The notes below the pieces were generated by a model. The model had not been told where the DNA came from. It was given only the letters and a program-made list of their open reading frames with translations, and ran no database searches. Shown here one piece after another: positions 36,285-47,724 of a stretch of DNA of 64,000 bases (positions are counted from its first letter, which is position 1; every line of letters begins with the position of its first letter). The stretch spans positions 1 to 64,000 of the forward strand of contig QRFJ01000371.1 of assembly GCA_006176705.1 (NCBI GenBank), given 5' to 3'. A program made the position numbers and the translations under genes. Source of the stretch: Cocos nucifera (taxonomy: Eukaryota; Streptophyta; Magnoliopsida; Arecales; Arecaceae).

Positions 36285-36298
36285 ATCTCCCACTTGTC
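36285..36298 (-). other. Polypurine tract of young family-1 copia
   Basis: The minus strand reads GACAAGTGGGAGAT immediately before the TGTTAG LTR start; primer for plus-strand synthesis. Confidence 0.8.
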
Positions 36299-39200
36299 CT
36301 AAAGCCAATTGGCTACAAGTCTAAGTCCCATCTTCTCAAGGTGGGCTTCGATCTTCTGCTGGCCCAACGGCTTTGTAAGTGGGTCTGCCACATTATCTGC
36401 GGAGTTGACTCTCTTGACCTCAACGTAACCTTTCTCAAGGTAATCGCGGATGAGATGATATCGCCGCTCAATGTGCTTGGACTTCTGGTGAGACCTCGGC
36501 TCCTTAGCAAGGGCTATGGCGCCATTGTTGTCGCAGTAAAGAGGAATGGCATCTGATGGCATTACTCCAATTTCTGCAGCAAACTTCTTGTACCAGAATG
36601 CTTCCTTTGCAGCCTCTGATGCAGCTATATATTCTGCTTCCATGGTGGAATCTGCTATCACAGTTTGCTTGGAACTCTTCCAGCTGACAGCTCCACCATT
36701 GCACACAAACAGACTTCCAGATGTCGACTTTCGATCATCTATATCAGACATGAAGTCCGAGTCTGTGTATCCTTGAACTTGGAGTTCTCCATTACCAAAG
36801 ACCAACATCATATCCTTAGTTCTTCTCAAGTACTTAAGGATACATTTCACAGAAGTCCAGTGTTCTTCACCTGGATTTGACTGATATCTGCTTGTGACAC
36901 TCACAGCATGGGCTATATCAGGTCGTGTACATAGCATGGCATACATGAGGCTCCCTATTGCAGAAGCATAAGGGATCTTGCTCATGCGTTCTATTTCCTC
37001 AGGTGTGCTGGGGCACATCTTCTTGGAAAGATGAATACCATGTCTGAAGGGTATTAATCCCCTCTTAGAGTTTTCCATACTAAACCTCTTTAGTACTTCC
37101 TCTATGTACATCTTCTGTGAAAGTCCTAGCATCCTATTCGGTCTATCCCTATAGACCTTAATTCCTAGAATAAAGGATGCTTCACCTAGGTCTTTCATGG
37201 AGAATTCCTTGGACAACCACATCTTGACTGATGTCAACATGGGAATATCATTCCCAATAAGGAGGATGTCATCCACGTACAATACGAGGAAGACAACAGC
37301 GCTCCCACTGACCCTTTTGAAAACACATGGTTCCTCTTCATTTTTGATGAAACCAAACTTTTTGATCACATCATTGAAACGAGTGTTCCAGCTCCGAGAT
37401 GCTTGCTTAAGTCCATATATGGACCTTTGCAGCTTGCAAACCTTGTGATCAGTATCACTGGATGTGAAACCTAGCGGCTGTTCCATATAGATATCTTCCT
37501 CAAGATATCCATTTAGGAATGCCGTTTTCACGTCCATTTGCCATATTTCATAATCGAAATAGGCTGCAACAGCAAGCAATGTGCGGATGGATTTTAGCAT
37601 AGCTACCGGGGAAAAGGTATCCTGATAGTCAATGCCTTCACGTTGACTATAACCTTTTGCCACCAGTCTAGCCTTGAATGTCTCCACATTCCCATCTGCA
37701 CCAATCTTTCTCTTGAAGATCCATTTACACCCAATAGGTACTATACCTTCTGGTGGATCTACCAAGGTCCAGACTTGGTTTGAGTGCATCGAGTCGATCT
37801 CTGACTTCATTGCCTCAAGCCATTTCTCGGAGTCGATATCTGATATCGCCTCGTTGTAGGTTTTGGGATCATCACCATGAGCACCATTACCTATGAGGAA
37901 CATTTCCTCTACGTCCTCTGAAATAATACCTAAGTATCTTTCAGGGGGACGGGAAACTCTTTCCGATCTACGAGGTGGAGGAGGTAGTGTTCTTATTGGC
38001 TCAACCTGATTTGGTTCCACTTGGTCCTTAGCTCGTTCTGCTTGTGAGACTTTCTCATCAAGCTTAATCTGCTTTCCAATGCCACTATCTTGAATAAACT
38101 ATTTTTCAAGAAATATGGCATGTCGACTCACAATCACATTGTGGTCTTCTGGAATGTAGAAATAGTATCCTAATGACTCTTTAGGATATCCTATGAATCG
38201 AGCTCTAAAGGACCTAAACTCTAACTTGTCCGCTTGTTGTCTTTTGACATGAAGCCGGACAACCCCAAATTCTGAGATGACTCAGACTTGGTTTCTTACC
38301 GTGCCATATCTCATACGGTGTGGTAGGAACGGTTTTAGAGGGAACCCTATTCAGTAAATAGATTGAAGTTAATAATGAATGTCCCCAAAGAAAATCAGGG
38401 AGGTCTGTGAAGCTCATCATGGATCGAACCATATCCAATAGAGTCCGATTTCTCCGTTCTGAAACCCCGTTGAGTTGAGGTGTTCCTGGTGGAGTCCATT
38501 GAGAGACTATGCCATTTTCCTTAAGATAGTCTAGGAATTCCCGGCTAAGGTATTCACCTCCTCGATCTGATCGAAGAACCTTAATGGGTTTTCCAGTTTG
38601 TTTTTCTACTTCATGTCTGAATTCTTTGAACTTTTCAAAAGCTTCAGACTTATGTCTCATAAGATACACATACCCATACCTAGACAGATCATCGGTAAAG
38701 GTAATGAAGTAGACAAAATTGCCTCTAGCCGGCACATCAAATGGGCCGCACACATCAGTATGTACTAGGGCAAGGAGATCTGTGGCCCTCTCCCCATGTC
38801 CAACAAAAGGGAGTTTAGTCATTTTGCCTTGAAGACAAGATTCACAAGTTGGATATGACTCAAAAGTCAATGGACTCAATAGCCCATTTTTCTCCAATTT
38901 GTTAATCCTATCTTCTGCTATATGACCTAATCTCAGGTGCCATAGATATCTGTCGTTTGGACTATCCCTAGGTCGTTTGGCATTCACGTTTTGCTCGATA
39001 GTTAAAATAGGTACATCAATATGCAACTGATAAAGACCATTAACAAGGAAACCATTTGCAATTTTATTTCTTTCATAAAGAATGTTACAATGGTCCTTAA
39101 AGAAGGTGATCACATAACCTTCTTGTGCTAAGCATGAAACAGAAATCAAATTCCTGCTAGCTGCAGGCACATAATAACAGTCTTTTAAAACTAAGTCTAA

Positions 39201-39893
39201 ACCAGATGGTAATCGAAGAGGGTATGTTCCCACGGCTACTGCAGCAACTCTTGCTCCATTACCGATGCGTAGGATCATGTCTCCATCCCTCAGCCTCCTG
39301 CTATCCTCAAGACCCTGCATAGAAGTGCACAGATGAGCACTAGAACCAGAGTCAAGCACCCAACTGGATGCAGAAGAAACCGTAAGGTTAGACTCAATAA
39401 CGAGCATACCTCCAGAAGGACCTTCCTTCTTGTTCTTCAGGGTGGCCAGGTAAGTAGGGCAGTTCCGCTTCCAATGGCCGTCGCTGTTGCAATGGAAACA
39501 CTTTCCTTTGCCATCGACCTTCTTCTTCGGTTCTGCCTTCTTCTTCTTTGATCCTTCCACCTTTTGCTTTTTCACAGACTTCTTTTTCTTTCCATAAGAC
39601 TTTCTTTTGGAAGAAGTCCGTTCCATAGCAAGAACTGAGCCTTTAGAACCTTTCATAGAAAGCTCAGCGGTAACCAGCATATTCATCAACTCGGCCAAGG
39701 AATTTTGAAGTTTATGCATGTGGTAATTCATGATGAATTGCCCATATGCATCAGTCAAGGATTGCAGAATAATATCGTTCTGCAGATCCAAGTCCAACTT
39801 CACACCGAGCTTCTCAAGCTCTTCCATGTCCTTGATCATTGTCAGACAGTGATCTTGGACTGACTGCCCATCACGCATCTTAGCCTTAAAAAG
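36299..39893 (-). pseudogene. Copia gag C-terminus and pol, two stretches split by one frameshift and a TAG
   Basis: Downstream of the gag TGA an open frame of 554 codons starts at the ATG at 39878. It has Lys-rich gag, a CX2CX4HX4C zinc knuckle (residues 127-140), protease DSG (176-178), an HHCC finger (H313, H319, C345, C348) and integrase D375, D438 and E474 with 35 residues between the last two. At about 38255 one extra base breaks the frame after WGCP. The correct frame meets a TAG at 38099-38101 and then runs 573 codons from 38020: RT with FKARLVAKGYSQ and YVDD (248-251), and RNase H with TDSD (419-422), EAEY (461-464) and CDNNG (496-500), ending at PLTKPLG...ANWL. Apart from these two interruptions every catalytic motif is present. 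It is the best pol in the window. Confidence 0.85.
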
Positions 39894-40244
39894 TCATTTT
39901 GTGACTTGATATTTGGCTGCGCGACTCTGTTCACCAAACATCTCCTGCAGGTGAGCCAACATTTGGCGAGCAGTCCCGATATCTTCATGTTGGCGCTGGA
40001 GCTCATCAGACATCGAGCCCAACATGTAGTATCTGGCCTTATTGTCTTCGTCAATCCATTTTTCCAGAGACGCTCTCTGTTCAGTGGATGGACGAGCTGG
40101 TAAGGTGGGAGGGTCCTGGTCCAAAACATGTGTTAACTTCTCTGAACCCAAAACAATTTTGTAGTTCCTGAGCCAATCTTTATAATTGGGTCCAGTCAGT
40201 CTATGTGTGTCTAGGATACGTGCCAGTGGGTTGGACGCAGACAT
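39894..40244 (-). CDS. Copia Gag N-terminal part, ending in the conserved TGA
   Basis: Start: ATG at 40244 (MSASNPLARILDTHRLTGPN). A frame-consistent ATG 18 bases upstream lies before the putative splice acceptor, so the inner one is preferred. The 116-residue product has the copia Gag N-terminal motif LTGPNYKDWLRNYKIVL and continues through TEQRASLEKWIDEDNKARYYMLGSMSDEL to AAKYQVTK. A TGA (39894-39896) then stops it in the context AAA TGA CTT. The rest of gag follows in the same frame (LFKAKMRDGQSVQDHC). Gag assembles the particle around the element RNA. A product of only this part would lack the zinc knuckle. Whether the stop is read through or is a fixed defect cannot be told from sequence. 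Confidence 0.7.
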   Translation of the reverse strand: MSASNPLARILDTHRLTGPNYKDWLRNYKIVLGSEKLTHVLDQDPPTLPARPSTEQRASLEKWIDEDNKARYYMLGSMSDELQRQHEDIGTARQMLAHLQEMFGEQSRAAKYQVTK

Positions 40245-41419
40245 TTTCCTGTAGAGAGTCAAAGATTCTAGTTAGATACTGTAATTTTGACTTGACCAAT
40301 TTGTTTAGGGATTTTATTTTTAAACAAATTAGCTCCCACTATTTTCTCGGATCCCTACACTCCCTCTGTAGAGATGCGAAAATCTCCGCGATTGATGATT
40401 TCTAGTGGGTGGTGCGGTCTCACCAACTGACTCATCACCTCACCTAACAGTTATTGGTGATGGGTTAGCCAATGAGTGAACAACTCTTGTTCAATGATTC
40501 TCTAATCATGGTGCACCCAAACTTGGTCTCTAATTCATGAATCTCACCGTATCCGGAATATTGATCCACTCCTTAGTTAAGTCAGACCCACCATTTGCAT
40601 AGACTGGGTTCCTAATTGGGTCTCTCACCGTATCCGAAATATTGAGCCCAACTCATCCTCCAGCCCATAGCATCCAATGCCTAATAGACATGGTTGCGTC
40701 TTCCCGGTGCAACTGAGCCACTGTATCCAGCCGAGAACAATCAACCCCGGGAAGGGCCCGCACGTCTACAATGGTGGAAGACCTCAGGACTTAATCTTTT
40801 CTTAGGGAGAATTGATTCAGGTCTCATTAAACTAGACTTGGCTTAGTCATAACAATTATGACTAACCTAGTGGCATGGGTCAGCTCGGATTATTGACCAC
40901 CTCAGATCAGAACTGTGTCAACAGATATGGCCAGGTAAGTGAGACCGGTGGAAGGAATATGCCGTTAACTCGCACAAGAACGCATTCAGGTCGAGTAGCT
41001 TCCAATTAAAAACCAGTCGGTCGTCTGTGCCAAACTTACCTTAGACACCAAATTGTTGAGTCAGAACCAATTGGGTTAGCCTACAATCCAGACTCTAACC
41101 TCTGAGCCTAATTAGGTCTTGCTTGATCGTGACTCGATCTTGACCCAGACTTAATCCTATTAGGCTGGTCAATTTAAGCATTGTTGATCCCATCTAACCA
41201 ACTCTTGATTCGGTTTGATCAACCGCTTAGACCTAATTGAGCTACCCAAGCCCGAACCCAGTATTATGAATATGTCTTAGATCTGAAATTCTCAATTTTA
41301 GACCTAATTAATATTCCATAAACTTAATTCTTAATTAAGTTGGGTTCATAAACAAAATATGCACAATAAATCCTAGGGTTTCAGGATCTAGGGTTTTGCA
41401 GAAAGTAAGTTTTGGGTTT

Positions 41420-41544
41420 CTGATTAAGGACGAACACGCAGCACCCCTACACGTCATAAGAACACCCCATCGAATGGGAAGAGAGGGCCTTTAAACCCTT
41501 CTTCGTTCTTATGACCGGACGGCCAAGAGGAACGCCTTAATCAG
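41420..41544 (-). other. Structured leader segment
   Basis: Outer arms CTGATTAAGG/CCTTAATCAG (10/10) and inner arms GTCATAAGAAC/GTTCTTATGAC (11/11). Between the inner arms lie CCCATCGAATGGG and AGGGCCTTTAAACCCT, each able to fold on itself. Confidence 0.65.
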
Positions 41545-42103
41545 GAACATGTAAATCTACAAAACAGTATAGATCTATATCATATATCTCATATACAAAT
41601 TTAGATCTAATCAAGGCATATTTTGCATACATCTCATGTATCATAATCATGCATGTTTTCAGATCTAAATTATCTCATAATAATCTAAAAAATTAGATTT
41701 AAATTGATCTAATCAAAATAAATTCTAATCTAGACAATTATGTAGAACTATTCTACAACTAGTCTAGTCATGCATCTATCATATCTCATATGATATTTAA
41801 AATTAAATAATTTTTATTTGCTGTTTATCAGATGTTATTATAACACTTATAATATCAGAAAATATAGTAAATAAGAAGATCTAAAATATGATTTAATCAG
41901 ATTAAATCAAAGACATGCAAAACTATTCTATAGAACTATTCTATTCTAGAACTAGTCATGCATATCTTCATGTTCTTAGATCCAAATCATTTAATTTTAA
42001 TTTTTCTGATTTCAGATCTGATCACATCTCATGTGACATCTGAAATCACTTTATTTTCTAATTAAAATAAAATTAAAATCAGATCTAAACAATTTAGAAC
42101 CAT

Positions 42104-42116
42104 GGCTCTGATACCA
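42104..42116 (-). other. Primer-binding site of young family-1 copia
   Basis: The minus strand reads TGGTATCAGAGCC, complementary to initiator tRNA-Met, two bases after the LTR. Confidence 0.9.
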
Positions 42117-42118
42117 GT

Positions 42119-44404
42119 TGAAGGGAAATCCTGATTTCCCGGTCCAGGTTCGTCCAGATCTGATCAGATCAAGAGATATATTTCAAAAATTTTTCTCTTG
42201 ATCTCAATCAGATCTTGATATATTTTAGAGATCTGATTCTTATTATTTTAATAAATAAAATAAAATAAGATAAATTAAATCAAATTTAATTTACCTGATT
42301 TGGGTAATCCTATTACCCTGTAGATGATCCTGATTGCAGCGGAAGGTTCTGGATCTAGCCACGCAAGCGCCTGGCCTCTACCGGTATCCACTCGGGTTGG
42401 ATCTGGAGATCCTCTTCTTCTCTATCACACCTCCTCCAAAAATCAGATCTGGATCTGATCTGGAGGATCTTCAAAACTCTTTTGAAGATCTGCAGTCGTC
42501 CTTTTGCAGCAGCGCAGCCTTCTTGCTTTTGATCGCCTTTCCTTGATCTGAATCGCACCAACCTAAGTCCAAAACTCTTTTGGACGTGGAGAGCAAGGGG
42601 AGAAGAGACTATGGCATGGAAGAAGGAGGGGAGAGGCAGCCTTGGGGCGTGGGAAATCTCAATTGAATTCATTAGAATTAGGGTTGGGCGCAGGGTCTTA
42701 TTTATAGACCTCTTGTGATCCAACTCCTCTTCCTCTCAACCAATCACAACCCTTTGTGAAATCAGATCTAAATCTGATTGGTTGGAATAGAGACCCCTGG
42801 ATTCCTCCTTAGAGGGCGCCTAAGCCTAAGACCAGTCAAACTGGATTCTTAGTAGAACTCTGATTGGAATCCAAAAGGGAGGTGGAGTCCTTGTCCAACA
42901 AGGACTCCTAGGCGCCTCCTAACTTGGGCTCACGCCACCCTTGGGTGGCGTGCGCCCTTCTCCTTTGCCAGGTTCTGGCAGGGGGACAGGCCCCCACCAG
43001 CTCTCCAATATAGGTGCATGACATGTGGTCAAAAGTCAAAGTGGTCAATGGTCAGTTTGTCAAAGGTAGACTTTTGACCAAAGTCAAAGAACAAGAAATG
43101 GCAGGTGACCAAAAATGGCAGGTAATGTCTTACAAAATAAGACAACCTATTCTGACTTGGACAACCTCCAGTCAGACCATATGAAGGCCTCTGATTGAGC
43201 ACAAACTCCTTTGGCTCAGTCAGGACAACTTATTTATGATAGTAAAAGAAGAACGTTAGGTTCAATCGAGTGCTAGCACGATTTCCTTGAACCTAATTGA
43301 ATCTCATTCAGATCAATTGAACTAGATCAGTTCAATTGATGATCACCAGATTCAAACCCTTGTTTGTGTGACCCAGTTAGGTTCAGTTCTGTATGGTAAT
43401 GGGATATGTCATGATCTCTATCATAGACATCATCGAAACTCCTTTCGATGGATCAGAACTCTTCTGATTCGAACAGCTAGAATGATCGATCATCTAAATC
43501 ATTCTAATTGCTCCCAAAATCCACCAGTGACACCTAGCAGTATATGGTGGCAACCCATCAGAGCTGAATGCGAACCTCTTGGTGCAGCTACCTGTGTGAT
43601 TAAGTTCTTCTATCTTGAGCCCCGATCAGATTAGGGTTAAGGTGAAACTCGTCAAACCCTAGTCTCTGTCATATGATGTAATCATTCGATTCGAGTCCAA
43701 TGTGAAAATCTAAATAGAAACTCTTTCTATTATTTCACTCTGCCATGGCCATGGGCTTCAGGACTTGATTCTCATGATCATCATAGGGCTGCTCCTCTAC
43801 CACCGAGGTAGATAGATTCCCATCTTGATGCAATCCAGTTCCTACAATGAACATGCTATAGCCAACATACACCTCAGGGTTCCATATGGCTAGGAGACCG
43901 AGTAATGGTGTAGTCAAACTATAACACCCTCAAGGTGAACTGCCGATGCATCTCAGGTCAAAGAACCAGACACACTACTGCAGCATCGAGTCAGTCATTG
44001 ACGAGAAGGTAGACTTCCTAATGACTACTCGAGGTGGTCACGCTCAGTGCCCTCGTTCTCTAACGAGTACCTGTACTCTCGCTCCGGTGTCTCCACACCG
44101 TAGACTCAAGACTCATCTACTAAAGAGAAGCGATCGTACACCAACCTTCCGGATCAATCACCATCCTCGTGATGATCCTATGGTCGGGAGCTGTTTATGA
44201 GTTAATAATGATTATTCATGTCTTAAATTTTCAACTCTTGAAAATATGAATTATCATTACCATTAACTCAAAGGATGTATCACAGACACTAAATACACAT
44301 ATGTGATAGAAAATAACCCATTTTATTAATTATAGTCAAAATTATAATTTTGCCCCTAGAAGTGTATTACAAGTGTCAGCCAATTCTGGCTTCTAGGGCA
44401 CATA
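42119..44404 (-). repeat. 5' LTR of young family-1 copia
   Basis: Starts TGAAGGGAAATCC beside the primer-binding site and ends at CTTCTAGGGCACATAT, lacking the last few LTR bases. From about 43140 to 44330 it looks practically identical to 34985-36200. Between about 42430 and 43140 it differs from the 3' LTR by a cluster of 1-6 base indels. Confidence 0.85.
42699..42706 (-). promoter_or_regulatory. TATA box of young 5' LTR
   Basis: The minus strand reads TCTATAAATAAGACCCT. This LTR would drive the full-length transcript. Confidence 0.65.
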
Positions 44405-46300
44405 TCTCTGGATACATCTAAAGTTAATGTCAAATTCAGATCTGATAGGCATTAGTTCCTTCTCTATGAAATTTCTTTCTAATAGAAATGTCCTATTACT
44501 GATGAATATCTTATGTTCTTTAGCATAGTAGTATTAATAATCCTTAAATACTTATTGGACTAGGATCCAAGTTTATATGTGTGCAAATATATGATATAGG
44601 CTAATCAACTCCAAATCCGAAAGTGAGAGAGTCTAGGTCTACGCACGATCCATATCCCATACAAAGTCAATGCAATAGATTAACTTGGCATAAATTTTTA
44701 GAGTAAAAAAAATAGTCATAAGAGCACAACCCTACAATAGGCAGACAAGTATACCCTATTATGGATTGAACCATGTCTAATAAAGTTCAATTTCTTCTTT
44801 TAGATACACTGTGCTCCGAAAAGAAATCCATTGAGAAAGAATTTTATTCTCTCTTAAATATGTCACAAATTCACTGGATAAGTATTTGCCTCCTCGATCT
44901 AATTGAAGAGTTTTAATACCTTATCCAATTTATTTTTTTTAATTATTGAATTATTTAAATTTTAAATGATTCATCCCAGATGTATCCATGCCCAGATAGG
45001 TCTTCTGTAATGAAATATTAATGTCTTCCTTTGGCACTTATGTTCAAGGTCCACATACATCACTATGTATGAGACTTAGAACGTTATCGACTCCTTCACC
45101 TTTTTCAGTAAAACGTGACTTTATCATCTTTCCAAGAAGACAAGATTCACAGGCTATCAATGATTCACAATCATTGATATTGAGGCTTTCCTCTTAAGCT
45201 AACCCGTTTATCTTGTTCTTGTCAATATGACTAAGCCTATAATGCCAAACATAGACATCCATGATTTAATCTAACTAGGGTCTGTACATTCCACTTATCT
45301 TAAGTTCTTGCAATGAATTGCATAATACCACTGGTATCTAATTCCTAGATAGTAGAATTACATATAGAGAAGTTTTAAGGTATTATCATATAACATCTTT
45401 AATGAGGAACTTTTGCTCCTTTCTCTTGTTCAGCCTATTGTGGTCAAAGGAAGCAAGACAAATCTTCTTCTTATGATCCTATTTTAGACATTAGAAGTAC
45501 TATGCTTGATTTGGGTTAACCTTGGACTAATTATTTTGACTAGGCTCAGAAACCCCAATATGAACCCATTCATGCTGTTGAACCAATATTCAACTTTTGA
45601 TACTGATTATCGAAGTTAGGTCCATAAGTCTTCACTGTCTAATGGTGAAAGGAGCAATTAGGATTTACCCTTAATAGAGAACAATGACCTATTGTATATG
45701 AATCATTTTAAGCCTAAAGACTTGGACTTTAGTCTAAAGGTTCTCCCACTATTTTATTCAAATTGGTAGCCTCTACCTCCAATTCGAGGAATTACTTTAA
45801 TTTTCTAGTTGGTACTAGAATCCACATAGACTGAACACGAGCTCAACTTTGCTTGGCCCACCCATGTACATCTAAGGATAGGTTCATAACCAATTATTTG
45901 TCCAAATAATTTTTAGTAATTTTAATTTTGCCCCAGGCCCTGATTAGTTGGCTTTAGCCTTCTCAAAAAAGGGTCCAGTTAGGTCCAACCATTAACATGA
46001 TCATACTTGGCGCATCCAACCAATGAATGATCGGGCTTAACTTTGGTTGGCCAACCCAACCATCATTAGAGAGACACATCCAAGTTGTCATATGATGGAT
46101 GATAATTTCATTAGTCAACAAGCACCACACCTTTGGGCCTCCAATGATTATTGAGTTAATGGACCCATGATCAAACACCTTAATGGGAGGCTATGACTCC
46201 ATTATCCCCATAACTTTATCATTTTAAGTACCTAATAATTTTAAAGGATTTAAATTATTAATGATTTAAGGATAGAAAGGACATGAACCAATTTGCTCCG
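44405..46300 (-). pseudogene. Family-2 copia integrase (and possible protease/gag) remnant
   Basis: Near 44760-44930 the minus strand encodes IKTLQLDRGGKYLSSEFVTYL and RENKILSQW, the second-Asp region of copia integrase. Around 45030-45140 LGKMIKSRFTEKGEGVDNVL and SLIHSDVCGP mark the finger end and the first catalytic Asp. Near 44430-44480 a TFLLERNF-like piece matches the end of the integrase module and has no TAG at the site conserved in family 1. From 45500 to 46300 only scattered copia-like phrases remain, and I cannot place protease or gag with confidence. Many stops. Confidence 0.55.
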
Positions 46301-47711
46301 ACTAACTTCACCAAGTCAAGTCCTTCCACTAACTTTGCAAATCACTGATGAGGACTAGGATCAATTATGGTCCATGGACACCTAAATCTATCTCACTGAA
46401 TAAAATCAGTCTCACTAATTTCCTATGTCACATGGGTTAGCATGAATCAATGAGCAACCTAATCAAAAACTTGATTTACCACATTGGCCAGGTAAGTAAG
46501 ATCGATGGAAGGGTCTGCCAAGGCTTGCCTTGGATACCATCAAAAATGGCCAGGTAAGTAGGCTACCAATTAAAAATCATCGATCTAGGATGCTAGACTT
46601 ATCTTAGACATTAATTGGTTTATCAGTTTTGATTTGATCTGCCTAAGGACTCGGGCTCGACCATTGAGCCATGATCAACATCTATTTGTAAGATGTATGG
46701 ACATTGATCAACTACAACTATTGAAGTGATCTATAGAAATGATCTAATCCTAATTAACTATTAATTAGGTTTGATCAATTTCTTAACTATGTCCATATTT
46801 AATCTAACCCTAGGTCTAACCTAGTTAAGGATCTGATCAAAACTAACCCATTTTTCTTTAACTCATGTTTTATGAAATTATCTTAGGATCTTCAAATCAC
46901 AAACCTAGATCCTAAATAATCACTAAATTCTCAATTAAGTTCGAGCCTTATGAGTTTAGGTTATGGAATCTTAGAACTAGTTTTTGATTTTATTGTTTGA
47001 AATATTTTCAAATTATATTGAATCATATTCCATATATAGTTTTAGATATGATTTGTTTCATTATTTAGATCATATCCTAGAGTTTCAAATCTAGAGGTTT
47101 GCAAAAAGTAAGTTCATGATTTAATTTTTAAAAAATAAATATGTCGTACATATATATTTTAGATTCAAAATAAAAATTACATATCAACATATGCAATAAG
47201 AGGATTAGATCTAAACATGAAACATATCACATGGATCTCATCTAAATGATCAAAATCAGATCATAAATCATTTAAATTTAGATTTAAAATCTAAAAATAA
47301 ATCATAAATTACTTTAGATCTCATCTAATATATTTATGATTTAGGTTTCTTGGATCATCACATACTAGGATAACCTTTTTATTGTAAGAGGTAAATCTTA
47401 CAACAGGACAACCTTGTGATAATATGTGCAATCCTAATATTATTTAGATCTAATCTAAATAATCTAAAATAGATCTAATATTTATTAAATCTCAAATTTA
47501 AATCAAAAAATTAAATCATAAATTTTCTTAGATCTAATCTAAATAATTTATGATTTTGATTTAAATCAGCATATACTAGGATAATCTTTTCATTGTAAGG
47601 GGTTAACCTTACAATAGGACAATCTTATGGCAGTATGTGCGATCTTTAATTAACTTTAATTTTCAAATTTAATCTAAATCATACATAAATATATTATAAT
47701 AGAACCTAGAT
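46301..47711 (-). other. Leader region of family-2 copia
   Basis: Distantly similar to the family-1 leader: GGCCAGGTAAGTAAGATCGATGGAAGG near 46490, and the donor-like site near 46605 reads AAGATAAGT in place of AAGGTAAGT. It is followed by AT-rich sequence with two diverged copies of CATACTAGGATAA...CATTGTAAG (near 47365 and 47570). No gene seen. Confidence 0.5.
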
Positions 47712-47723
47712 GCTCTTATACCA
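47712..47723 (-). other. Primer-binding site of family-2 copia
   Basis: The minus strand reads TGGTATAAGAGC, one base off the tRNA-Met consensus, next to the LTR. Confidence 0.75.
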
Positions 47724-47724
47724 C

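Larger units (their letters stand above)
40245..42118 (-). other. Long 5' leader of young family-1 copia
   Basis: Runs from the primer-binding site to gag. It contains a donor-like AAG/GTAAGT (around 41030-41045), an acceptor CTCTACAG/GAAA (about 40249-40256) with a CTAAC branch-like motif about 25 bases further upstream, two copies of CACCGTATCCGxAATATTGA, and the structured segment at 41420-41544. No coding frame. Confidence 0.7.
34047..44404 (-). mobile_element. Young family-1 Ty1/copia element, nearly intact
   Basis: Two LTRs of about 2.25 kb, nearly identical over most of their length, flank a 5.8 kb interior. The interior has primer-binding site, 1.87 kb leader, gag, protease, integrase, RT, RNase H and polypurine tract. 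Copia domain order places integrase before RT. The outer LTR ends are both damaged: the left lacks TGAAGGGAA and the right lacks the final CTAACA. No target-site duplication is visible, and part of family 2's RT is missing at the insertion point. LTR similarity makes this the youngest insertion here. Confidence 0.85.

Noticed and set aside
40920..40945. Splice-donor-like CAG/GTAAGT on the strand opposite to the element leader
   Set aside because: Antisense to the transcript expected from the LTR promoter and without a matching acceptor; probably chance. A similar pair in family 2 (46490, 46555) is likewise antisense.
45963..46178. 71-codon minus frame in the family-2 interior
   Set aside because: No similarity to gag or protease motifs that I can see; short and in decayed sequence.
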